The notes under the pieces are model-generated. The model did no database searches and was not told the DNA's origin. It saw only the letters and a program-made list of their open reading frames with translations. From NCBI GenBank assembly GCA_035528475.1, contig DATKYO010000091.1:1-26353 (forward strand): 26,353 bases of DNA, written 5' to 3'. The DNA is from SD8 sp035528475. GTDB taxonomy: Archaea; Halobacteriota; Methanomicrobia; Methanomicrobiales; Methanospirillaceae. The translations under genes and the position numbers were made by a program. Positions within the stretch are counted from its first letter, which is position 1, and each line of letters begins with the position of its first letter. Positions 14,646 to 22,037 of this stretch are shown one piece after another.

Positions 14646-15299
14646 TCAAAGAGAAAGTAGTTTCTCGATATTTAAAGAAATTGCGCGGGAACATTCTTCC
14701 TTTTTAAGTCCGGCTCCCTTCGCAACAATAAATTTCGCGCGCTTGTCCAGGAGATCGTGCGGTGCATGTGCATCGGAATTCACTACCAATATACAGCCTG
14801 CTTCCCTGGCAATGTTCACCACATGACCATTGGTTCGGTTGTGGCCGCAGCGGGAAGTCAGTTCCAGCGCGACTCTGTGCTCTTTCGCATCCGTTGCATC
14901 TTCAATAGAGATCAAGCCGGGGTGAGCCAGTACATCCACATCGAAGCAGGTACAGGCTGCGTGATTTGTGCCTGGAGCAACAGGTTCGACAGGTGTTTCA
15001 CCATGCACCACTACAAGATCAGCACCAAGGTTCTTTGCTCTTGAGGCCAGTTCTGCAATTATTGTGGGCGGTACGTGCGTGAGTTCTACACCGCACAGCA
15101 ACCTTATCCCGTATATTTCCGCAGCCTCCCTGACCCGGAACATGGATTCCAGTAGGATCTCCAGGTTTGAGCTGTCTGCGTGATCGGTTATGGCTACTGT
15201 GCTGTATCCCAGCACCGCCATCCTCCTGATCAATTCGATAGGCAACATCTCGCCATCGGTCATGGTAGTATGTGTATGCAGGTCGTACATCCTACTCAT
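14646..15299 (-). CDS. PHP-domain metal-dependent phosphoesterase
   Basis: A 217-residue PHP phosphoesterase of the histidinol-phosphatase/PolX-C type. Metal motifs appear in order: YDLHTHTTMTDGE near 4-16, ITDHAD (38-43), GVELTHVPP near 70, VVHGET, LAHPGLI, and NSDAHAP (near 178). All the His/Asp/Glu ligands of a trinuclear site seem present, so activity is likely, but the substrate is open: histidinol phosphate, another phosphomonoester, or a nucleic-acid end. The ATG at 15297-15299 overlaps the SRP19 stop (ATGA); a longer start would run deep into SRP19. Confidence 0.85.
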   Translation of the reverse strand: MSRMYDLHTHTTMTDGEMLPIELIRRMAVLGYSTVAITDHADSSNLEILLESMFRVREAAEIYGIRLLCGVELTHVPPTIIAELASRAKNLGADLVVVHGETPVEPVAPGTNHAACTCFDVDVLAHPGLISIEDATDAKEHRVALELTSRCGHNRTNGHVVNIAREAGCILVVNSDAHAPHDLLDKRAKFIVAKGAGLKKEECSRAISLNIEKLLSL

Positions 15300-15568
15300 T
15301 TTTTGACCTCCAGATTTCCCGCAACCTTTTTTATGAGTTTCTCCTTGCTCTGATCCCACGTCACCAGAAGCCGACCCTCCCTTTTCCACCAGTAAGCAGG
15401 ATGGTGTTTCTGTTCGACCCGGAAGGGAAGTCCTGCTTTTTTAATCGCTCTTTCCAGATCTGTAATTGTCGGACTCTTTACAGCCTTTGATCTGGGGACC
15501 CTCCTCCCTTCCCTGCGTAACAGCCCGGCATTAAAATAGCAGGGATAGAGAATGCGTTCACCCTTCAT
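15296..15568 (-). CDS. srp19: Signal recognition particle 19 kDa protein
   Basis: SRP19 binds helices 6 and 8 of 7S RNA and lets SRP54 assemble. The 90-residue protein has the archaeal pattern: ILYPCYFNAGLLRREGRRVPRSKAV (6-30), PTITDLERAIKKAGL, and HPAYWWKREGRLLV (56-69). Length is normal for archaea. A TTATAA element centred 28 bp upstream suggests a leaderless mRNA. It is coupled to the PHP gene. Confidence 0.95.
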   Translation of the reverse strand: MKGERILYPCYFNAGLLRREGRRVPRSKAVKSPTITDLERAIKKAGLPFRVEQKHHPAYWWKREGRLLVTWDQSKEKLIKKVAGNLEVKK

Positions 15569-15592
15569 TGCAGTAATTGTTTGAAGGTGAAC

Positions 15593-15598
15593 TTATAA
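15593..15598. promoter_or_regulatory. Symmetric TATA element shared by srp19 and hypB
   Basis: TTATAA sits in a 55-bp divergent gap, with its centre about 28 bp from the hypB ATG and about 27 bp from the srp19 ATG. That is the standard archaeal spacing for leaderless mRNAs in both directions. Confidence 0.6.
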
Positions 15599-15623
15599 AC
15601 ACTGTAGCATCAACCTACTAGCC

Positions 15624-16271
15624 ATGCACCATGTAGATGTCAGGATTGAACAAGACATTTATGATGTGAATAATAAGGTTGCAAACGTCAATGCCGAGAA
15701 TTTAAAGGCGCATGGGGTGAGGGCATTTGATCTTCTGGGAGCCATAGGATCCGGTAAAACCGCACTGATCGAAAGGATGGTGCCACTCCTGAAGAATATG
15801 CGAATCCGTGCAGGTGCCATCGCGGGCGATGTATATGGAGACGATGACTTCAAGCGGATTGTCGCACTTGGAATTCCCACGGTCAATGCAAATACAGGAA
15901 AAGAATGTCATCTTGATGCGCACCTTGTGGAACATGCCATTGGCGATCTTTCACTGGACGATATCGATATGCTCTTTATCGAAAATGTCGGCAATATGGT
16001 CTGCCCCACCGATTTCCGGCTGGGAGCAGAAAAGAGGCTTGTTATCATCAGTTCTACGGAGGGTGACGATGTGGTAAACAAGCATCCCATGATGTTTCGC
16101 GGGTGCGAGATCGGGGTTATCAACAAAATCGACCTGGCACCACTCGTGGGAGCGGATCTTGACCGCATGGAATCCGATATGAAACGCTATAATCCTGCAA
16201 TGAAAATATTTAGAACGAATCTCAAGACAGGTGAGGGAGTATCTGCGGTTCTTGATGCCCTGCTCCACTGA
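15624..16271 (+). CDS. hypB: Hydrogenase nickel-insertion GTPase HypB
   Basis: HypB is the GTPase that, with HypA, loads nickel into [NiFe] hydrogenases. The 215-residue archaeal form starts with a short helix and has the P-loop GAIGSGKT (39-46), switch Asp pairs in AGDVYGDDD, metal-site C95-H96 and C127 (same numbers as in the Methanocaldococcus HypB), ENVGNMVCP, and the NKID guanine motif. There is no N-terminal His-rich nickel-storage stretch. hypA is not adjacent. Probable leaderless start from the shared TATA element. Confidence 0.96.
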   Translation: MHHVDVRIEQDIYDVNNKVANVNAENLKAHGVRAFDLLGAIGSGKTALIERMVPLLKNMRIRAGAIAGDVYGDDDFKRIVALGIPTVNANTGKECHLDAHLVEHAIGDLSLDDIDMLFIENVGNMVCPTDFRLGAEKRLVIISSTEGDDVVNKHPMMFRGCEIGVINKIDLAPLVGADLDRMESDMKRYNPAMKIFRTNLKTGEGVSAVLDALLH

Positions 16272-16280
16272 TCAGAGTAA

Positions 16281-16288
16281 TTATATAG
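16281..16288 (+). promoter_or_regulatory. TATA box for rps8e
   Basis: TTATATAG is 10 bp after the hypB stop. A start about 25 bp later gives a leader of about 65 nt that ends in a clear GAGG ribosome site eight bases before the ATG. The leader has two short GAAGAAT repeats (16322-16339) but no obvious strong fold. Confidence 0.55.
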
Positions 16289-16371
16289 CAGTGACGGCAA
16301 TAATTAGAGCACTCTGATAGGGAAGAATCCCGGAAGAATCTGACAAATAACAGCAATAATGAGGAAATCAA

Positions 16372-16746
16372 ATGCTTTGGCAAGGTAGATCAGTAAGGCA
16401 GGCCACAGGAGGCCGGTACCGGCCCTCACAGGGCAAGAGGAGAACAGAACTCGGCTCAACGCCGGCAGATACCCATATAGGGGAAAATCGCCGGAAAATC
16501 ATAAGAACTACGGGCGGAAACACCAAGGTGCGGGCAATGCGGGCTTTGTATGCAAATATTGCAAATAAAGACACTGGTGAAGCGAAGAAAGTCAAAATTG
16601 AAACCGTGGAAGAAAATGTTGCCAATCCAAACTATGTAAGAAGAAATCTGCTTACCAAAGGAGCCGTTATCAGGACTGAGATCGGGCATGCACGTATTGT
16701 AAGCAGACCTGGCCAGGACGGCGTGATTAACGCAGTTCTTATATAA
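16372..16746 (+). CDS. rps8e: 30S ribosomal protein S8e
   Basis: An archaeal/eukaryotic-type small-subunit protein. The 124-residue chain begins with the family opening LWQGRSVRQATGGRYRPSQGKRR, then GSTPADTHIG, the TTGGNTKVRAMRA segment, and VANPNYVRRNLLTKGAVI. Length is usual. The ATG at 16372 follows AATGAGGAAATCA. It is monocistronic as far as can be seen, followed by a long AT-rich gap. Confidence 0.96.
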   Translation: MLWQGRSVRQATGGRYRPSQGKRRTELGSTPADTHIGENRRKIIRTTGGNTKVRAMRALYANIANKDTGEAKKVKIETVEENVANPNYVRRNLLTKGAVIRTEIGHARIVSRPGQDGVINAVLI

Positions 16747-16766
16747 TAATCCTTTTTAAACTCCTG

Positions 16767-16934
16767 AAAAAATTAAATATCAAGCCATTTTGGCTTTATT
16801 TGCATCATGTTCATGACATTTTTGTAAACGTATCCAAAAGTCGCATCCGCAAGTGAACAATGGTGTAGTAGGAGGACTTGGGCGATACGACTTTTGTCGA
16901 ATATATTTATGTATAATTTCAAATATATATATTT
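16767..16934 (-). ncRNA. Candidate minus-strand structured small RNA
   Basis: On the minus strand a long AT box (AAATATATATATTT, about 16919-16932) is followed about 25 bp later by a hairpin at 16896-16835. Its outer stem CAAAAGTCGTATC/GATGCGACTTTTG has 13 pairs with one G-U that is a C-A mismatch on the plus strand, so it folds best as minus-strand RNA. A 3x2 internal loop and a 5-bp inner stem CAAGT/ACTTG follow, with a 21-nt loop. Downstream, AAGCCA-loop-TGGCTT (16782-16796) and a six-T run (16767-16772) look like an end signal. Length would be about 130 nt. No protein is apparent; a 68-residue frame here has no family features. Confidence 0.45.
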
Positions 16935-17294
16935 CGGTGTTTACATCAAGAAAAAACAAATTGACATTATTTTTTAAAAAAGACACTTATATGATTAAAT
17001 AAAGTTAAAAAATATAAAAGTAACGATGAAATTTTGGAATGCATTTATCCAATCCTTGCCTTAACACGGGATAAATCGGATTTAGATATTTAACATTGTG
17101 CTTAAAAAGAAAAAATACAACAATGATTCTTCTATCCTGACAAATAATTGTCTTTAAGATCATTTTAATTTTCGGCGAACAGGTGGTGATTATACGTATC
17201 TTCCCGATTGCAGCAGGCGATTGTTTGATAGTACCCGCGGATATAGTACTTTTTACGTAAACAGAAAGCCATTCTACATTGGATCGGAGATTTT
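16935..17294. other. AT-rich gap without a clear gene
   Basis: This is the rest of the 548-bp space between rps8e and the DUF2240 gene. It holds AT-rich sequence, an 8-bp inverted repeat ATTTATCC (17043-17050)/GGATAAAT (17069-17076) with an 18-nt loop, and a short open stretch at 17141-17260 without a good start that encodes a peptide containing IRIFPIAAGDCLIV, faintly like a GDC strand-loop. The DUF2240 start has TATA-like TATAGTAC (17243) about 50 bp before it. I see no complete gene. Confidence 0.6.
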
Positions 17295-17762
17295 ATGAGC
17301 ATCACACTCACCCTTGCCGCACCTTTCAGGCACACAAGAAAAGAACGCCTAAAAAAGAGCGAGATTGTGTATTATCTTGCCTTTGATCGGCAATGGATGA
17401 ATATTGAACAGGCCAACCTCCTCCTTTCCAGGGCCAGTGAGGACGGGCTTATTGAATATGAAGGCGATATGATCCGCCCAACTTTCGATGTCTCATCCGT
17501 TGAGATCCCCATCGGATTCAAGCCTTCTTCGGTCATTTTTGAGAAGTCTGATCCTTCGCAGGATCTCCTCGACCGGATAGTCACCGAGACCGGGCGTCCT
17601 GCGCATGAAATTGTCTCAGAAATGAACACCCTGATAAAGGAAGATTTTGATAGAAATATTCACCCTGAGGCCGCCATGGTTATTCTGGCCAGAAAATACG
17701 GTATCGCGTTTGAGGATATGCTTCCGGCTCTAAGAGAACAACTCCAAAAAAAGACTGATTAA
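17295..17762 (+). CDS. DUF2240 protein, archaeal, function unknown
   Basis: A 155-residue protein of the euryarchaeal DUF2240 family: LAAPFRHTRKERLKKSEIVYYLAFDRQWM at the start, then LSRASEDGLIEYEGDMIRPTFD (winged-helix-like), and a C-terminal helical part ending FEDMLPALREQLQKK. Two-part helix/wing layout suggests nucleic-acid contact, but there is no known activity. It ends four bases into the 3' end of the convergent rps6e gene. SD is GGAG (GGATCGGAG) upstream of the ATG. Confidence 0.8.
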   Translation: MSITLTLAAPFRHTRKERLKKSEIVYYLAFDRQWMNIEQANLLLSRASEDGLIEYEGDMIRPTFDVSSVEIPIGFKPSSVIFEKSDPSQDLLDRIVTETGRPAHEIVSEMNTLIKEDFDRNIHPEAAMVILARKYGIAFEDMLPALREQLQKKTD

Positions 17763-18163
17763 TCTTTATTCTCTTCTGTTTCCGGTTTTGCAAAAAATTC
17801 TTCCAGTGGCTTCTCGCCATAAGCGGTAACGCAGGCATTGATCTGAACAAAATCGGCTGTTATCTCATTGCCCCGCATCGATTTACGTCTCCGCTGTCCA
17901 TCCAACACCGGTTTGAACCCCACACCTCCAGATACCAGGATCTTCCTGCGTCCTGCAAGAGGGAGGTTTCTCCGGGCAGGAGTGCCATTCCGGTCAGATC
18001 CACCGGTGATCTTCATCCTGTAACCCTGAAGACCCATTGGTCCGCATTCGATTTCTTCACCGATTTGTTTTCCCATAATTACGCCGGCCGCACCGCCACT
18101 TACATCCACATTGTATGCACGACCTGTCTTCTGGTCTGATAAGACGACTTTAAACTCCACCAT
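17759..18163 (-). CDS. rps6e: 30S ribosomal protein S6e
   Basis: An archaeal/eukaryotic-type small-subunit protein. The 134-residue chain has the S6e opening FKVVLSDQKTGRAYNVDVSG, GPMGLQGYRMKITGGSDRNGTP (residues 42-62), and the GVGFKPVLDGQRRRKSMRGNEI block. The eukaryotic phosphorylated C-terminal tail is absent. The ATG follows GGAGATAAATTGC. It lies 161 bp downstream of the aIF5B stop on the same strand, with a structured leader in between; S6e next to aIF5B is a common archaeal order. Confidence 0.96.
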   Translation of the reverse strand: MVEFKVVLSDQKTGRAYNVDVSGGAAGVIMGKQIGEEIECGPMGLQGYRMKITGGSDRNGTPARRNLPLAGRRKILVSGGVGFKPVLDGQRRRKSMRGNEITADFVQINACVTAYGEKPLEEFFAKPETEENKD

Positions 18164-18215
18164 GCAATTTATCTCCTATTGTATAATACACGGATCTCTG
18201 ATTCTCCTTTGCCCA

Positions 18216-18252
18216 GGCATTCCCGCAAATGGTTCCCCTTGCGGGGAAAATG
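18216..18252 (-). promoter_or_regulatory. Alternative-hairpin leader upstream of rps6e
   Basis: Two mutually exclusive folds share bases. Fold one is TTCCCC/GGGGAA (18232-18247) with a 4-nt loop. Fold two pairs CCCGCAA with TTGCGGG (18221-18227 and 18238-18244), extended by GCATT/AATGC (18216-18220 and 18248-18252) across a 3-nt bulge. Both hold on either strand. Upstream is a TATA-like TTTAATATATC (18310-18320, minus strand), giving a leader of about 125 nt. Confidence 0.5.
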
Positions 18253-18324
18253 CAACACATCCTACACTACAGGGTGCTGAGCATGAGAAGTATCTAGTAA
18301 ATTGGGTGAGAGATATATTAAATA

Positions 18325-20103
18325 CTATTTACCCCAGAAGGGATCCCCTTTCCGTTTCATGGAAGTAAATTCCTCAAGAACTTCCTGCGTGCTGATAGGC
18401 AGGTGTCTCTTCATCTCCTTTTCCAGCACCTTGACGTGTCGTTCAGGGATATCTACGAAGAGATCGTCTTCCTCGTCAAGTTGCCTGCCCACTATTGCCC
18501 CTTCAATGGAAATAGCGACTTCCGCACCGGCATTGGCCTCCCTTATATTTTCCTGGTTGAGCTGCATCGATTTCAGGTGTCCTACCTTCTTGGCGTTTTT
18601 CTGAATGAGATTGACATTGGTCCTGAGCGTGCCCCCAAGCACCCTCACTCCGACAACGGCGGGGTTGCTCTGCCGAAAGATGCAATGGGGGAGAACCCTG
18701 ATCTTTGCAGGCATCACTATCTGTTCGAAGCGCTGCTTCTCGGTTCTTCTCTTCATCTCGTCCCGCCACTCCACATAATCCTCAACCAGTTTGTAGATGA
18801 CTTTCCCTTCAAATACCTTGACCGGGGAGTGGGCCTCATCCTTGACCATCTCCGCTGCATCCGGGAGAAGTGGAGCATTAAAGCAGATAAGAGCCCGGTA
18901 ATACAGATTTTTAATAGTCTCTGCCTCGATAATGTCATGGCGGCTTACAGGCCCCACTTCAGCCTGCATCACCCCGATCTCCTGCTCATCAAGCTCTTTT
19001 GATAGAGCTTCCAGGGCGCCGATTGTATCTGCTTTAATGAAAAGACCCTCGGGGGAGATTTTCACATTTATTTCTTCCATCTCCTTTTTGATCCGTTCGA
19101 TCACTTCACTTGCGTTATCCCTGACTACCTGCACAGGCGATCCGGCAATCGCCCCGTCAAGGTTTGGTGCGCTTACTTTGATTCCTGCTGCAGCAGTAAC
19201 CGATTTTACGCGATCAAACCGGTCTTCGACCAGGATCTCCTTGAGTGGTCGTGGTTGCAACAGGGCCCTCACCTTTGTAATCACCACACCATCCCGGGTG
19301 GCAATTGCGAGGTCATCCCCTACGGAGATTGTACCGTCATAAAGAATCACATCAAGTGTGGTTCCAAGCCCCCTCTCTTCCTTGACTTCCAGTATCGTAC
19401 CTGATCCGGGACCCTCCACACTCAGTGCAAGATCCTGCTCCATATATCTCTGCGCCAGCCCTATCATCACCATCAGAATTTCAGCGATACCTTCACCTGT
19501 GTGGGCGCTTACCGGGACAATGGCTAAATTTCTCTGGAAATCAGTCACCCTGTCAAAACGCTCTGCTGAAAATCCCATATCCGAGAGCCGGGCAACCATT
19601 TCATAGATTTTGTTCTCGACGAGTTCCCTGATACGTTCATTCTGCAATGAAAAACTCTTTAAAAATGGCTCATCCCGGTTCGCTCTCCACCCATGAATGC
19701 GATCGATCTTTGTGGCAGCTACCACAAAGGGAGTGCGATAATTGCGAAGAATCTGCAATGCCTCTATAGTCTGCGGCTGGAAACCCTGGTTTATATCCAC
19801 CACCACGATCGCCATATCCGCCAGTGCCCCACCACGTGCACGAAGGGTGGTGAAGGCATGGTGCCCCGGAGTATCGATGAACAGGAGCCCGGGTACATTG
19901 GTGGACATCTTCCCTATACTCCCGCTCATCTTTTTAATCGCTTCAATAGGGACAACCGTCGCTCCGATATGCTGGGTTATTGCCCCATCCTCGGTACTTA
20001 CAACTGACGATCCCCGTATCTTGTCCAGAAGCGAGGTTTTTCCATGATCAACATGTCCCAGCACACAGACGATAGGAGTTCTGATTTTCTGTTTTTCTGA
20101 CAT
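18325..20103 (-). CDS. infB: Translation initiation factor aIF5B
   Basis: aIF5B is the GTPase that joins ribosomal subunits with initiator tRNA. The 592-residue protein has G1 GHVDHGKTS (17-25), G2 region GAITQHIGAT, G3 DTPGHHAF, G4 TKID and G5 SAHTGEGI, followed by domains II-IV with the last helix-barrel to the C-terminus. No intein interrupts it. ATG at 20101-20103 is preferred to the one four codons earlier because MSEKQKIRTPIVCVLGHVDHG matches the archaeal start. The gene has its own promoter about 165 bp upstream and likely runs on into rps6e. Confidence 0.96.
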   Translation of the reverse strand: MSEKQKIRTPIVCVLGHVDHGKTSLLDKIRGSSVVSTEDGAITQHIGATVVPIEAIKKMSGSIGKMSTNVPGLLFIDTPGHHAFTTLRARGGALADMAIVVVDINQGFQPQTIEALQILRNYRTPFVVAATKIDRIHGWRANRDEPFLKSFSLQNERIRELVENKIYEMVARLSDMGFSAERFDRVTDFQRNLAIVPVSAHTGEGIAEILMVMIGLAQRYMEQDLALSVEGPGSGTILEVKEERGLGTTLDVILYDGTISVGDDLAIATRDGVVITKVRALLQPRPLKEILVEDRFDRVKSVTAAAGIKVSAPNLDGAIAGSPVQVVRDNASEVIERIKKEMEEINVKISPEGLFIKADTIGALEALSKELDEQEIGVMQAEVGPVSRHDIIEAETIKNLYYRALICFNAPLLPDAAEMVKDEAHSPVKVFEGKVIYKLVEDYVEWRDEMKRRTEKQRFEQIVMPAKIRVLPHCIFRQSNPAVVGVRVLGGTLRTNVNLIQKNAKKVGHLKSMQLNQENIREANAGAEVAISIEGAIVGRQLDEEDDLFVDIPERHVKVLEKEMKRHLPISTQEVLEEFTSMKRKGDPFWGK

Positions 20104-20242
20104 ATTTAACACCATGATGTGGATGACCGCCCTGTACCCAATATCACGGCAGGCGCTTCCTTGTTGGAGAGCGGTATGGCAAACCCAGCCTGTTAAAGAT
20201 CCGGCATGCCTTTCTGTCCATACAGCCGGTTATCTTCCAATT

Positions 20243-20276
20243 CAGGTATGTTATAGAACATGCCTGCTATAAATAA
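20243..20276. promoter_or_regulatory. Inverted repeat next to a TATA box between tRNA-His and aIF5B
   Basis: CAGGTATGTT-ATAG-AACATGCCTG (20243-20266) pairs over ten positions with one G-T on the plus strand, and abuts CTATAAATAATC (20266-20277). On the minus strand TTATTTATAG would place the aIF5B start at the repeat, leading to a leader of about 140 nt. On the plus strand CTATAAAT lies about 85 bp before tRNA-His. Confidence 0.45.
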
Positions 20277-20355
20277 TCACCCCGGAAGATTCAGAGTGGC
20301 AGCCATATCAGATACATTAAATAGAGCCCGTTACAAATTGGAAAGGGTACATTCT

Positions 20356-20428
20356 GCCAGGGTAGGGTAGCTGGTCATCCTAGGGGACTGTGGATCCCCC
20401 GACCCGGGTTCGAGTCTCGGCCCTGGCC
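20356..20428 (+). tRNA. tRNA-His (anticodon GUG)
   Basis: A 73-nt cloverleaf: acceptor GCCAGGG/CCCTGGC, D-stem GGGT/ATCC, anticodon stem GGGGA/TCCCC with loop CTGTGGA, T-stem CCGGG/CTCGG with loop TTCGAGT, and C73. The base before position 1 is T, so G-1 is not encoded and must be added after transcription. No CCA is encoded. Confidence 0.95.
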
Positions 20429-20501
20429 TAGCTTTCTCTCAAGAACACCGCCATTCTTCGTATCATACCCATAAATTGTAGTTGTTCACTCCTCAACGTG
20501 G

Positions 20502-20732
20502 CTATTTATTCACCATCTGGCTTTCACACCGGGGACATCTCATAAGATAACAGGGAACCTCGGGAGGCCTCTCCATCTCGTATCCACACCGGCTGCATAC
20601 GCAATGTCGGGGAAAAGATCTCATTTTTCTATTCTCATACCTCGGTCCGGCTTCTTCATTATATCGCATATCCTTCAGCTGCAGATGGATATGAAAAGAC
20701 AAGAAAGTATCCTGAAAAAAATCCATTCGCAT
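20502..20732 (-). CDS. Small zinc-ribbon protein
   Basis: A 76-residue protein whose C-terminal half is a rubredoxin-like zinc ribbon: CSRCG (C46, C49) and CPRC (C66, C69), with extra cysteines C44 and C61. The N-terminal 40 residues are unremarkable; an in-frame ATG at 20669 would remove 21 of them. The 20732 start is kept because it overlaps the upstream stop (TGATG) and follows GGAAGG, implying coupled translation. Such ribbons occur in many methanogen proteins of unknown role. Confidence 0.65.
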   Translation of the reverse strand: MRMDFFQDTFLSFHIHLQLKDMRYNEEAGPRYENRKMRSFPRHCVCSRCGYEMERPPEVPCYLMRCPRCESQMVNK

Positions 20733-21085
20733 CAGACCTTCCTGGCTTCAGGACTGATCAGGAGGAGGAGGCCTGCAAGAAGGAGGATCAGATCAAGAGG
20801 CGGAAGCAGTGTCGCGACAACTGCAAGAATTCCTGCCCTCTGGATTTTTTTTTTCTCTGCTTCAATGAACCCGCTGATAGCAACAATAATACCTGCAATT
20901 TTTACTGCTGCAAGAATAAGAGTGCCTCTTCCAAAAAAATGAGAGGGAAAAAACCTTGTTGAAAAGGGGAGATTTCCGAAAAATATAAGAAAAACAAGGG
21001 CAAGGATTCCCAGCGCGATGCCGATAATCATGAGAACTTTCCCGATTTTTGCCTCCATACTCAGTCCATCTGTCATGCCGGGCAT
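20732..21085 (-). CDS. Small multi-span membrane protein, function unknown
   Basis: A 117-residue protein with three or four hydrophobic segments: about 15-38 (VLMIIGIALGILALVFLIFF), 53-73, and 83-113, the last long enough for two spans. It has no known domain I can name. It is translationally coupled to the zinc-ribbon gene. A TATA-like run ACAAAAAATACATAAAG (21105-21121, minus strand) lies 20-35 bp upstream, so the mRNA may be leaderless; a second ATG at 21076 is also possible. Confidence 0.65.
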   Translation of the reverse strand: MPGMTDGLSMEAKIGKVLMIIGIALGILALVFLIFFGNLPFSTRFFPSHFFGRGTLILAAVKIAGIIVAISGFIEAEKKKIQRAGILAVVATLLPPLDLILLLAGLLLLISPEARKV

Positions 21086-21218
21086 TTCTCCATCGTCCCT
21101 CTTTATGTATTTTTTGTATTTTTTCTCTTTGATAGTTCCTGCATATGAATTTCCCGCTACACCTTCAGGGAAGAGAGAATAGATTTTTTCTTATGTATTC
21201 CAATTACATGTGAGCGTT

Positions 21219-21938
21219 ATGAAGCATGAAATAACAGGAGATAACCTCCAGCAGGTTACCCTGAGACTTGACGAGGGTGAATGTGTGTTCGCCGAAGCCG
21301 GGGCCATGGTGAACATGAGTGGAAATATAAACATGACCACAGAGGTGAAAGGGGGGCTGTTCAAGGGATTAAAGAGAGTGGTGACCGGTGAAAGCTTCTT
21401 CATCACCGAATTTTCTCCTGAATCGGGGAAAGGTTTTGTGTCTTTTGCCGGAAATGTCCCGGGAAAGATATTTCCTGTATTTTTACAGGGAAACGAATTT
21501 ATCGCACAAAAAGATGCATTTCTCTGTTCCGAGGCCGGTGTCGACCTGGATATTGCATTCACTAAAAAACTCGGTTCAGGTTTATTTGGAGGGGAAGGCT
21601 TCATTCTGCAGCGATATAGCGGAAACGGATATGCATTCCTCCATTGTTGTGGAGATATAATTGAGCTCATATTGAAACCGGGGGAGATTATCCGGGTCTC
21701 AACCGGCCTTGTAGTGGGATTTGAAAGTTCTGTCGACTATGATATTTCGCTGGCAGGAGGAGTGAAATCAGTACTTTTCGCCGGCGAAGGATTATTCCTG
21801 ACCACCCTCACCGGGCCGGGCAAGGTAATTCTGCAGTCGATGGATTTGGCCAGACTGGCGGCCTCCTTAAAACCATACCTGCCGAGTCAGACCTCCGGAG
21901 ATGAGCGGGGGAAAATACCGGGCCAATCCTTTTTCTAA
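21219..21938 (+). CDS. AIM24 / TIGR00266-family protein
   Basis: A roughly 239-residue beta-rich protein of the AIM24 family (pseudo-symmetric beta-sandwich, TIGR00266): LDEGECVFAEAGAMVNMSGNINMTT at the start, GGLFKGLKRVVTGESFFITEF, SEAGVDLDIAFTKKLGSGLFGGEGFILQRYSGNG, and FAGEGLFLTTLTGPGKVILQS. Function of the prokaryotic members is not settled; the mitochondrial relative is linked to cristae. No signal peptide is seen. ATG at 21219 is preferred; GTG at 21210 would add three residues. Confidence 0.9.
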   Translation: MKHEITGDNLQQVTLRLDEGECVFAEAGAMVNMSGNINMTTEVKGGLFKGLKRVVTGESFFITEFSPESGKGFVSFAGNVPGKIFPVFLQGNEFIAQKDAFLCSEAGVDLDIAFTKKLGSGLFGGEGFILQRYSGNGYAFLHCCGDIIELILKPGEIIRVSTGLVVGFESSVDYDISLAGGVKSVLFAGEGLFLTTLTGPGKVILQSMDLARLAASLKPYLPSQTSGDERGKIPGQSFF

Positions 21939-22037
21939 TATATTTTTCTGTCCCTGTATTCCCGGATGCAGGAAAAATCCAGTGATAATTTTAAATATGC
22001 GGAATAATACCCTTATGTATAGTCGATTGGTGAAATC

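Noticed and set aside
16318..16371. CTGA boxes in the rps8e leader as a C/D RNA
   Set aside because: No box C (RUGAUGA) or terminal stem is found, and the leader has a normal ribosome site.
16780..16986. A 68-codon minus-strand frame over the AT-rich gap
   Set aside because: Composition is low-complexity, there is no ribosome site, and the better reading of this stretch is a structured RNA.
17141..17260. A 40-codon open stretch containing IRIFPIAAGDCLIV
   Set aside because: There is no good start codon, it ends after a short run, and the resemblance to a GDC-type motif is too short to support a pseudogene.
18403..19002. A 199-codon plus-strand frame opposite aIF5B
   Set aside because: It lies entirely within the well-conserved aIF5B gene on the other strand, with no upstream promoter or ribosome site.
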